Shown: in pieces, positions 33,049 to 40,204 of the stretch
How the letters are laid out: each line of letters begins with the position of its first letter
Numbering within the stretch: the stretch's first letter is position 1
NCBI RefSeq assembly: GCF_000632225.1
Contig: NZ_JFYV01000004.1
Location: 1 to 64,000, forward strand
DNA from: Sphingomonas sp. RIT328
Lineage (GTDB): Bacteria > Pseudomonadota > Alphaproteobacteria > Sphingomonadales > Sphingomonadaceae
Direction: 5' to 3'
DNA length: 64,000 bases
Translations under genes and position numbers: made by a program
Notes under the pieces: model-generated
Databases searched by the model: none
The model's input: only the letters and a program-made list of their open reading frames with translations
Told to the model about the DNA's origin: nothing

Positions 33049-33375
33049 ATGAAGAAAAAGACGGCATTGCTTGTGGCATTAGCGCTGACCACGGCCATAG
33101 CGCCCAACGCATATGCGACCTACGATAGCAACACGGTAGGGAGGATTACCAATGTTCTCACCTACGATGATGGACATTTTTTAATATCTCTGGATCCCAT
33201 GCCAGCCGGACCGTGTAGTAATTACTTCATAGTAGGCACTGACGTCGCAGTCGACGCAAGGCAAATGCTTCTATCCCGAGCACTCACTGCTTATGCAAAA
33301 GGGGAAGCCATACCCATTGGCTACGACGGGCATACTTGCGTGAATGGATGGTTCAGAGTGCATCGAATTGGCTGA
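33049..33375 (+). CDS. small exported two-cysteine protein (B-subunit-like), 108 aa
   Basis: Signal peptide (MKKKTALLVALALTTAIAPN, cut near AYA), strand NTVGRITNVLTYDDGHFLIS, first cysteine in PAGPCSNYFIVG, helix ARQMLLSRALTAYAKGEAIP followed by IGYDG, second cysteine in GHTCVNGWFRVHRI. The start at ATG 33,049 is directly behind an eight-G tract (33,039-33,046). Member of the local paralogue group. Confidence 0.65.
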   Translation: MKKKTALLVALALTTAIAPNAYATYDSNTVGRITNVLTYDDGHFLISLDPMPAGPCSNYFIVGTDVAVDARQMLLSRALTAYAKGEAIPIGYDGHTCVNGWFRVHRIG

Positions 33376-33429
33376 TTCTTATCGTGCTAACTTGGAAATC
33401 GTAAGCCAGCCAGCGGCAGGAGTTCGCGA

Positions 33430-33771
33430 ATGCGAGTAAAGCTGATGATTTCAGTGGTATCCTTATGCCTATCAACCGGTGCCTCAGCGGGCGGAAGCTC
33501 CATCACAAGCAAGGTAAAGGAGGTTCACGTTCGCGCATCTGACGGGTTGCATTGGGTAGTGATGGCCACACCTCCGTCAGGTCGCCCTGACTGTGGCAGC
33601 AGGCAACCATATTATATGATAAAGGACGAGCACAGCGATGCGGGAAAAGCGCAATTCGCTATGCTTCTCTCAGCTCAGCTTTCCGGTAACTTGGTAACCA
33701 TCGATGGGGCAGGCGCATGCTCGCGCTGGGGCGACGGAGAAGACATCGAGCATGTAATGCTCGCGCAGTGA
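33430..33771 (+). CDS. small exported two-cysteine protein (B-subunit-like), 113 aa
   Basis: Signal peptide (MRVKLMISVVSLCLSTGASA), strands (ITSKVKEVHVRASDGLHWVV), first cysteine in SGRPDCGSRQPYYMI, helix GKAQFAMLLSAQLSGNLVTI, second cysteine in GAGACSRWGDGE and end strand DIEHVMLAQ. Ribosome site GCAGGAG is upstream. It follows the previous paralogue by 54 bases on the same strand. Confidence 0.65.
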   Translation: MRVKLMISVVSLCLSTGASAGGSSITSKVKEVHVRASDGLHWVVMATPPSGRPDCGSRQPYYMIKDEHSDAGKAQFAMLLSAQLSGNLVTIDGAGACSRWGDGEDIEHVMLAQ

Positions 33772-33817
33772 GCCCCCTAGCGTTGTACGCCAACCGGGGT
33801 TTTGGAGGAAAACCGAC

Positions 33818-34141
33818 ATGACCAGATCAAACCGCTTCAAAGGCCTTTGGTGCGGACTCGCAGCGATCGGCTTCGCCTATGCAGGCATAGCTCACGCAGA
33901 GAGCGTCACCAACGTTACAGTGACAGGGGTCGGCAATCAGGGAACGCAGCTTTATGCGACGCTAGCAACCACACCCCCCGGTTGCCGCGGAGCCGTGATC
34001 TATCACTCCTCCGAGATACAAGCCGGTCAATACGTCATGAGCATCTTGCTGTCAGCCCGTCTCGCTAATCGGCCGCTTACACGGATCGACTATAGCGTTC
34101 ACGGTGATGGGACGTGTTGGATCGTCTTAGTTGAGGTATAA
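33818..34141 (+). CDS. small exported two-cysteine protein (B-subunit-like), 107 aa
   Basis: Signal peptide (FKGLWCGLAAIGFAYAGIAH, cut after AHA), strands (SVTNVTVTGVGNQGTQLYAT), first cysteine in TPPGCRGAVIYHS, helix GQYVMSILLSARLANRPLTR, second cysteine in GDGTCWIVLVEV. Ribosome site GGAGGA lies in a GGTTTT...AAAACC context just before the ATG. Same strand and spacing as the neighbouring paralogues. Confidence 0.65.
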   Translation: MTRSNRFKGLWCGLAAIGFAYAGIAHAESVTNVTVTGVGNQGTQLYATLATTPPGCRGAVIYHSSEIQAGQYVMSILLSARLANRPLTRIDYSVHGDGTCWIVLVEV

Positions 34142-34175
34142 GCATTACATACAACCTCAGGAAGGATTGTTTTTG

Positions 34176-34514
34176 ATGCGGTTAAGGTCACTAAACGTAT
34201 TTGCAGTAGCTATGATTGCGAGTGGGGCGATATGTGCTCCTATGGCTAACGCGCAAACCACGTCGTATCGCTATGACGCCAGAGGCCGGCTTATCGGCTC
34301 CACAAATTCCAGCGCAAGCGGGACAGTCAACACGTCGATAACGTATGACCGCGCCGACAATCGTGCAAATTACTCGGTATCGGGCGCCGTCAACGGCACC
34401 GGGGGAAATACGGGCACTGACCCAAATTCTGGTGCATCGATCCCGCCTCGGTCAGGCACATCTCGATTGATCGTTGTGCCCCTGAATGGCTTCACAGTCA
34501 TCCCTCTCCCATGA
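34176..34514 (+). CDS. mini-YD protein with short proline-rich tail, 112 aa
   Basis: Signal peptide (LNVFAVAMIASGAICAPMAN, cut near ANA), one YD module (TTSYRYDARGRLIGSTNSSA, ITYDRADNRANYSVSG), a Gly/Asn-rich linker and the tail PPRSGTSRLIVVPLNGFTVI. The start at ATG 34,176 follows AGGAAGGA. It lies inside the run of two-cysteine genes, linking both families to one gene cluster. A hairpin (GCGTCG CTTC CGACGC, 34,530-34,545) follows the stop without a T-run. Confidence 0.6.
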   Translation: MRLRSLNVFAVAMIASGAICAPMANAQTTSYRYDARGRLIGSTNSSASGTVNTSITYDRADNRANYSVSGAVNGTGGNTGTDPNSGASIPPRSGTSRLIVVPLNGFTVIPLP

Positions 34515-34617
34515 GTTCAAAGCTGTTACGCGTCGCTTCCGACGCAACGTCCGTAACTCTTCCCATCGGATTGGCTCAGTTTATCAATAGTAATTGAACG
34601 TTTCATAGGAGACGGTT

Positions 34618-34977
34618 ATGCGGGTGATTGGCTTTATAGCGTTGTGTACGATTGCTTATACCTCGGTAGGACAGGCTAAAGCAGATGTATATTGTGGTGG
34701 CGATGCAACGCCAGCCAGATTATTAACATATGGCGACGGATCGGTCTTGATACTTACCACTTGGCGGAGTGATTTCATACAGATCTGCAATTTAAATAAA
34801 GCTTGGAAGGGCGTTGAACCTGCCGCGTGCTTTGCCTGGATGTCGAAGATTGCTGGTGCCATAAACGCTAACAAAAAGATCGGTCTTTGGTATAGCGGGT
34901 TATCAGGTGATGCCTGCCGCTCTATACCAACTTACTCTGGTGCCCCGGCACCGGTATATATTGACGTAGCGCCTTAA
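34618..34977 (+). CDS. small exported cysteine-rich protein (B-subunit-like, divergent), 119 aa
   Basis: Signal peptide (MRVIGFIALCTIAYTSVGQA), then YCGGDATPARLL, strand DGSVLILTTWRSDFIQICNL, helix ACFAWMSKIAGAINANKKIG followed by LWYSG, cysteine in SGDACRSIPTYS and final strand PVYIDVAP. It has five cysteines in the mature part, more than its paralogues, but the same strand-helix-strand order. Ribosome site TAGGAGA. It is the last two-cysteine gene before the third YD locus. Confidence 0.55.
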   Translation: MRVIGFIALCTIAYTSVGQAKADVYCGGDATPARLLTYGDGSVLILTTWRSDFIQICNLNKAWKGVEPAACFAWMSKIAGAINANKKIGLWYSGLSGDACRSIPTYSGAPAPVYIDVAP

Positions 34978-35227
34978 CCGGAGGCACGCCGACACAGCTT
35001 TGCTAAATGTATAGTCACACATTTTCGCCAAGGCAGCTTGAGACATGGCATGAGCGAGCACGTGGCCGGCTTACCTCGTTGGCGATGCTACCGGTATGCC
35101 GCCGCTGTTCGGAAGCGTTAGATTAGGTCAGCATAAATAATGTAAGCTTGGGCCCTTGCAATAATACCCCCTCTTGTTCCACCATCATGCTGCCGAAGGG
35201 ACGGCACGATGGGGAAGGGGGAATGTC

Positions 35228-35443
35228 ATGAATATCATGACAAAGGGCCTGATGGTGATGCTGCTTACATCGTCATCGGCAATGGCGCTTGCCGTAGAGA
35301 CAAACACGTTCACCTATGACGCCAAAGGCCGCCTTACGAAGGTGGTGAAATCTGGGTCCGTCAACAACGGCGTAACGGTCGAGGTTGCGCATGACAAGGC
35401 GGACAACCGGACCAAGATCAAGGTGACTGGCGCGCCGCAATAA
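35228..35443 (+). CDS. mini-YD protein, 71 aa
   Basis: Signal peptide (MTKGLMVMLLTSSSAMALAV) and one YD module (NTFTYDAKGRLTKVVKSGSV, then VAHDKADNRTKIKVTG). It is very like the 67-residue mini-YD at 21,890. It ends 43 bases before the start of large YD protein 3 on the same strand, the same pairing as at YD protein 2. Start ATG 35,228 after GAAGGGGGA. Confidence 0.65.
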   Translation: MNIMTKGLMVMLLTSSSAMALAVETNTFTYDAKGRLTKVVKSGSVNNGVTVEVAHDKADNRTKIKVTGAPQ

Positions 35444-35486
35444 GGCGCTGCCGAACCTTTTGTATCTCTACCATCTGAGGCAAAAA

Positions 35487-38400
35487 ATGAAAAACTCGGT
35501 TGAAGCCGTGCGCTGCGGCTTGCGTGTGCGTCGTGCGCTTTTGATTGTCTCCACGGTCCTTTGTTCAGGCTCCGTTATCCCGGCTTTTGCGCAGGTGGCA
35601 GCGCCAGCTCCCGTGCGGAGCAACATCGATGACAACGATGTTGACCTATTCCTTGGAACTTTGAACGTTGATGGCCCCCTTCTCACCGCTGGCGATGGTA
35701 ATAGTCAGGGCCTTAGTTGGCAGAAGCTTTATCGCGGGACTGGTGGTTTCGGTGACAGCTTGGTCGCCACGTTGTCCGGGTCGGGCACCACAACGTATGT
35801 ATCGTTCGGCGCAGTCACAAAAACATTTACAACATCCGGCTCCAGCTATGTATCTACTGAGGGAGATGGCTCTACCCTCACGAAAAGCGGCACGACATAC
35901 ACATTTACAGCCGTTGATGGTACGGTTGCTACGTTTAGCTCCAGTACGGTCGGAACGTATCCCTACAACAGCATCCAGGGAAACGTAACAAGCGTCACGA
36001 AACCGGATGGTGTTCAATTTACCTATACCTATGATAGCGCACGTTACTGTTCCGCCTCGAAGCCGGCAAGCTCTGGTCAAGTCTGTACGCGATATGCCTA
36101 CGCCTATCGCATTTCATCGGTATCGAGCAACGGAAAGTACATACTAGCATTCCGCTATGCTAATGATGCATCGTCTTTCGATCAGACGGATGCGAGCGGA
36201 AATGATTTCACCGGCTGGGGTGACATCACGAGTGTTGTGTTAACGAACTCCGCGACGGGCGGGGGAGCACGAACACAGTCGTTCAGCAATTCTAGTGCCG
36301 GATACATTGTAACTGATGCTATGGGGCGTGCAACTACGTACCGTTTTGCTTCAGGTAAGCTGGCTGGTATCAAACGCCCCGGTAGTAGCGGGGAGGACAT
36401 TACCGCCACCTATAATGCCTCAGGGAGGGTCGCATCCCTAACCGATGCTTCTGGCACAACAACCTACTCATATGTAGATAGTGGCAGTGACCGCACCACA
36501 ACTGTAACTGACCCACTAGGTCACGCTACCACATACATCTTCAACATAACACTACAACGTCCAAGGTCGGTAACAACAGCTACGGGCAACACGACAACAA
36601 GTACATATGACACGTCTGGTCGTGCTCTTCAGGTAACCTCGCCTGAGGGTAACTATACGACGTTCACCTACGATACTCGCGGCAACGTGACGCAGACGCA
36701 GGTGGTCGCAAAGCCGGGAAGTGGCGCGCCGACGCTGACGACGAGCGCATCCTTCCCCTGCTCTACTGCGGCGACGTGCAACAAGCCTGCCTGGACTAAG
36801 GACGCGAAGGGCGCGCAGACCGACTACGGCTACGATAATACCACAGGTAACGTCACCTCGGTCACTGCCCCAGCGAATCCAAGCGGTTTGCGGCCAACCA
36901 CCACGTACAGCTATACGTCGGTCAACGGCATTCAAATGATGAGCGGCAGCTCGACCTGCTCTAGTGCCGCAACTTGCGTAAACTCGGCCAATGAGACGCG
37001 GACCAGCATCAGCTACAATGCCAATGGCTTGCCAACCGCCACCACCGTACAGGCTGGCGATGGCTCGACGTCGGCAACAACGACCAAGAGCTATGACGAT
37101 GTCGGCAACGTAGTCAGCGTTGACGGCCCCATTGCTGGGAGCGACGATACCGTCAGTTATCGCTACAATGCTAACCGTGAGATGATTGGCATGGTCGGTC
37201 CGGATCCCGACGGCGGGGGGCCTCGCCGACGGCTTGCTCAGCGCAACACCTATGACGCTAAGGGGCGGGTCACGCAGACAGAGAATGGTACCGTCTCGGA
37301 TGCCAGCGATGGCGCGTGGAATGCCTTTGTCTCGCAGCAGCAGCTCGTCACGTCTTTCGATGGCGTGGATCGCCCGCTCAGCAAAACGCTGACGGCAGGC
37401 GGCACGACCTACGCGACGACGACCTATGGCTATGATCACCAGCGCCTCGATACGGTGACGGTAGCGATGAGCGGCCAGGGCGCGGATCGCACCACGAAAT
37501 ACGGCTATGACAACGCGGATCGCCAGACCAAGGTGACCAGTGCCTATGGCACGGCCGAGCAATCTGACGATGTTACTGTCAGCTATACAGCGAATGGCAA
37601 AATGGCGAGCCAGACGGACGCTAATGGTAACGCCACGACCTATGGTTATGACGGCCTCGACCGGGCAACGACGGTAACCTATCCGGGCGGCAGCTACGAT
37701 CAGGCGACGTACGATGCCAACGGCAACGTCACGAGCCGCCGCCTGCGTGATGGCCAGACGCTGACCTACGATTTTGACGCGCTGGATCGCCGGACCTTCG
37801 ACCACAACCCCAAGATCAACGTCGCCGAGGTTGATGTCGGCTACAGCTATGATCTGCTTGGTCGCCTGACTAGCGCAGGTGATGGCAATGGCTGGACCAA
37901 GAACTTTGGCTACGACGCACTCGGCCGGGCGACGACGCAGAGCAGCAACGTCGCGAGCACGACGCTGCAATACGATGCGGCAGGTCGTAAGATCCGCCAG
38001 ACTTGGGCGGACGGCTTCTACGTCACCTACGAGTACAATGCTGCTGGGCAGATGACCGTCATCCGCGAGAACGGCGGACTGGCGCTTGCGACCTTTGCCT
38101 ATGACGATCTTGGCCGCCGTACGTCGCTGACCCGTGGCAACGGCACGGTGACGAGCTATGGCTATGACGGCGCCTCGCGCCTCACCAGCCTCACCCAGGA
38201 TCTGGCTGGCAGTGCCTGGGACCAGACATACGGCTTCACCTACAATGCGGCAGGCCAGATCCTGACGCGCAGCAGCAGCAATGACAGCTACGCCTGGACG
38301 GGCGCGGCCAACGTCGATCGCAGCTACGCGGTGAATGCGCTCAATCAGTACACCAGCGCTGGCGGCACGACGTTCGGCTACGATGCACGTGGAAATCTTA

Positions 38401-39116
38401 CCAACTCGGGCGGCACCACCTACCAGTATAACAGCCGCAACCAGCTGTTCATGAACGCAGCCGGCCAGCTGATCTACCGGAACCCGGCCGGAGAGCTTGG
38501 TCAGACGCCGGCGGGTAACTTCGATTGGGTTGACGGCCAGCTCGCCCAGGAGTCGAGCAACGCCATCCTGCGCCGCTATGTCTACGGTCCCGACCCGGAC
38601 GAGGTGCTGGTCTGGTACGAAGGGTCGGGCACCAGCGACCGGCGCTATCTTCATGCCGACGAACGTGGCAGCGTAGTGGCAGTCAGCAACGATGCCGGCA
38701 ACGCCATCGCGATCAACAGCTATGACGAATACGGCATCCCCGGCGCCAACAACCAGGGCCGCTTCCAGTACACCGGCCAGGCCTGGCTGCCCGAGCTTGG
38801 CATGTACGACTATAAGGCGCGCATGTACTCGCCAACGCTCGGCCGCTTCATGCAAACCGATCCTATCGGATACGGCGATGGCATGAACTGGTATAACTAT
38901 GTTGGAAGCGATCCGATTAATGGCATCGATCCTGATGGACTAAAAAAGAAGCAGCCTAAGGTCAATGACGGCGGCGGTGGTGGCGGCGATGGTAGCGGCG
39001 GCGGCGGCGGCGGTGCATCCGCACCCGGACCGCGCGGGCGGGGCCGCGGGCCGACCTCATTCACCTCGCCCGATGGGCCGACGAGGAAGTGCGCCCGCAA
39101 CTGGCCCTCGTCATAG
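35487..39116 (+). CDS. large YD/RHS-repeat protein 3, tip lost at island edge (1209 aa)
   Basis: Signal peptide (RALLIVSTVLCSGSVIPAFA), then the shared motif QVAAPAPVRSNIDDNDVDLF. A beta-rich N-terminal domain and about 850 residues of YD repeats follow, with the RHS core end GRFMQTDPIGYGDGMNWYNY and DPDG near 38,930. Instead of an effector tip, the frame continues KKKQPKVNDGG into a glycine run and then antisense of a DUF5666 gene. The original tip and any immunity gene are therefore gone. The start at ATG 35,487 follows GAGGC; an upstream extension to 35,460 has no ribosome site. The core is a near-copy of YD protein 2 in inverted orientation. Confidence 0.8.
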   Translation: MKNSVEAVRCGLRVRRALLIVSTVLCSGSVIPAFAQVAAPAPVRSNIDDNDVDLFLGTLNVDGPLLTAGDGNSQGLSWQKLYRGTGGFGDSLVATLSGSGTTTYVSFGAVTKTFTTSGSSYVSTEGDGSTLTKSGTTYTFTAVDGTVATFSSSTVGTYPYNSIQGNVTSVTKPDGVQFTYTYDSARYCSASKPASSGQVCTRYAYAYRISSVSSNGKYILAFRYANDASSFDQTDASGNDFTGWGDITSVVLTNSATGGGARTQSFSNSSAGYIVTDAMGRATTYRFASGKLAGIKRPGSSGEDITATYNASGRVASLTDASGTTTYSYVDSGSDRTTTVTDPLGHATTYIFNITLQRPRSVTTATGNTTTSTYDTSGRALQVTSPEGNYTTFTYDTRGNVTQTQVVAKPGSGAPTLTTSASFPCSTAATCNKPAWTKDAKGAQTDYGYDNTTGNVTSVTAPANPSGLRPTTTYSYTSVNGIQMMSGSSTCSSAATCVNSANETRTSISYNANGLPTATTVQAGDGSTSATTTKSYDDVGNVVSVDGPIAGSDDTVSYRYNANREMIGMVGPDPDGGGPRRRLAQRNTYDAKGRVTQTENGTVSDASDGAWNAFVSQQQLVTSFDGVDRPLSKTLTAGGTTYATTTYGYDHQRLDTVTVAMSGQGADRTTKYGYDNADRQTKVTSAYGTAEQSDDVTVSYTANGKMASQTDANGNATTYGYDGLDRATTVTYPGGSYDQATYDANGNVTSRRLRDGQTLTYDFDALDRRTFDHNPKINVAEVDVGYSYDLLGRLTSAGDGNGWTKNFGYDALGRATTQSSNVASTTLQYDAAGRKIRQTWADGFYVTYEYNAAGQMTVIRENGGLALATFAYDDLGRRTSLTRGNGTVTSYGYDGASRLTSLTQDLAGSAWDQTYGFTYNAAGQILTRSSSNDSYAWTGAANVDRSYAVNALNQYTSAGGTTFGYDARGNLTNSGGTTYQYNSRNQLFMNAAGQLIYRNPAGELGQTPAGNFDWVDGQLAQESSNAILRRYVYGPDPDEVLVWYEGSGTSDRRYLHADERGSVVAVSNDAGNAIAINSYDEYGIPGANNQGRFQYTGQAWLPELGMYDYKARMYSPTLGRFMQTDPIGYGDGMNWYNYVGSDPINGIDPDGLKKKQPKVNDGGGGGGDGSGGGGGGASAPGPRGRGRGPTSFTSPDGPTRKCARNWPSS
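37590..38930 (+). repeat. inverted-repeat arm B (YD core of protein 3)
   Basis: Partner of 18,070-19,400 in the opposite orientation. Many 20-residue blocks are identical between the two arms with nearly the same codons. Homologous recombination between the arms would invert the intervening 18 kb with the T4SS. Confidence 0.7.
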
Positions 39117-39427
39117 CGGCCCTGGACCAGCACCGCATTGCCGCGCGTCACATGGGCGGTGCCGTCGCGCCCGGCGTCGATCATCGCACGGCCGCTGCCG
39201 TCCTGGACGACGAACCGGTCCCCGAACACCTCGGCGACACGGCCCTTGACCGTGACGATGCCGTTGCTGTTGGCGAGGCGGGCGATCGGCGTCGCCACCG
39301 TCGGGGCCATCTCGACGCCCGGCCGGGTCAGCGCGACCGCGCCGGCGCCGCCCGCTGCCCCCACCGCGACCAGCGCCGCCGCACCGAGCGCCAGCCGCTG
39401 CCGGATCGTGATATGTAGTCTTGCCAT
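38897..39427 (-). CDS. DUF5666-like envelope protein, 3' end altered by island junction
   Basis: A membrane anchor or signal (LALGAAALVAVGAAGGAGAV) precedes a small beta domain (VTVKGRVAEVFGDRFVVQDG, GNAVLVQGRYDEGQLRAHFL) typical of DUF5666/OB-like envelope proteins. After GPRPRPRGPGADA comes a proline run, and then LTLGCFFFSPSGSMPLIGSL, which is antisense of YD protein 3. The native end is thus probably near 38,970-39,010 or lost. It is divergent from the response-regulator gene and could be controlled by it. Function unknown. Confidence 0.65.
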   Translation of the reverse strand: MARLHITIRQRLALGAAALVAVGAAGGAGAVALTRPGVEMAPTVATPIARLANSNGIVTVKGRVAEVFGDRFVVQDGSGRAMIDAGRDGTAHVTRGNAVLVQGRYDEGQLRAHFLVGPSGEVNEVGPRPRPRGPGADAPPPPPPLPSPPPPPPSLTLGCFFFSPSGSMPLIGSLPT

Positions 39428-39534
39428 CGATCGTCTCCTTCATGTCGATGACCGGCTTCTACGGTGATTCGGCCGACCCCCGCTGAACCAGGCGGTTCAT
39501 GTTCGGTTTAGCCAGGGAGAATAGGGCCACGGTC

Positions 39535-40200
39535 ATGCGCATCCTGCTAGTCGAAGACGATCCCGACCTTGGCCCGGCCACCGCCCGCGCGCTGCGCGCC
39601 GAGCATTTCGCGGTCGATCTCGTCGCCGACGGGATCGACGCCGGCCATCTCGGCGAAACAGAGACCTATGACGCGGCGGTGCTCGACCTCGGGCTGGCGG
39701 GCAAGGACGGGATCAGCGTGCTGCGCGACTGGCGCGCCGCGTCGCGCGCGCTGCCGGTGCTGATCCTCACCGCGCGCGACGGCTGGTCCGACAAGGTCGC
39801 CGGCTTCAAGGCGGGGGCGGACGACTATCTGGTCAAGCCGTTCCGCGTCGAGGAACTGGTGATGCGGCTGCGCGCGCTTGTCCGCCGCGCCGCCGGCCAT
39901 GCCCAGCCGGTGCTGACCTGCGGACGGCTGTCGTTCGATACGCAGATCGGCCATTTCGAACTCGACGGCCTGCCGCTCAAGCTCACCGCGTTCGAATGGC
40001 GCGTGCTGTCGACGCTGATGCTGCGGCGCGAGGCGGTGATCGAGCGGCTCGACCTGCTCGAACGCGTCTATGAAGGCGATGCCGATGTCGATTCGAACAG
40101 TCTCGAGGTGATCGTCGGCCGCCTGCGCCGCAAGATCGGCGCCGAGATGATCGAGACGATCCGCGGCCGCGGCTATCGGCTGACCTGCGGCGAGGGCTGA
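39535..40200 (+). CDS. OmpR/PhoB-family response regulator
   Basis: 221 residues: a receiver domain with acidic pocket (LLVEDDPDLG), phospho-acceptor Asp51 (AAVLDLGLAGKDG), Thr in LILTARD and Lys in DDYLVKPF. A winged-helix DNA-binding domain follows (FELDGLPLKLTAFEWRVLST, IGAEMIETIRGRGYRL). The start chosen is ATG 39,535 (MRILLVEDD); a frame extension to 39,499 would add residues foreign to the family. Four bases separate it from the kinase gene, so it forms a QseB/TctD-like pair. The stimulus cannot be told. Confidence 0.88.
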   Translation: MRILLVEDDPDLGPATARALRAEHFAVDLVADGIDAGHLGETETYDAAVLDLGLAGKDGISVLRDWRAASRALPVLILTARDGWSDKVAGFKAGADDYLVKPFRVEELVMRLRALVRRAAGHAQPVLTCGRLSFDTQIGHFELDGLPLKLTAFEWRVLSTLMLRREAVIERLDLLERVYEGDADVDSNSLEVIVGRLRRKIGAEMIETIRGRGYRLTCGEG

Positions 40201-40204
40201 GCCG

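Larger units (their letters stand above)
1..38970. mobile_element. accessory island (plasmid/ICE-like left part, T4SS and YD-repeat right part)
   Basis: The block holds partition, single-strand-binding, toxin-antitoxin, serine recombinase, MucR, TraA-helicase and type IV secretion genes, several of them broken. Base composition varies strongly: 8.7-13.4 kb is AT-rich, while the sequence from 39 kb on is uniformly very GC-rich with ordinary housekeeping genes. The right edge is placed near 38,965-39,000, where the end of a YD-repeat gene runs into the antisense of a DUF5666 gene. The left edge lies outside the window. No integrase, tRNA target or att repeat was recognised, so the extent is inferred from gene content and composition and may be a composite of several insertions. 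Confidence 0.55.

Noticed and set aside
36552..38855. A 767-codon open frame on the minus strand inside YD protein 3
   Set aside because: It is antisense to the YD repeats. The repeated GC-rich codons keep the opposite frame open, and the translation is rich in Ala/Arg/Ile/Val with no domain.
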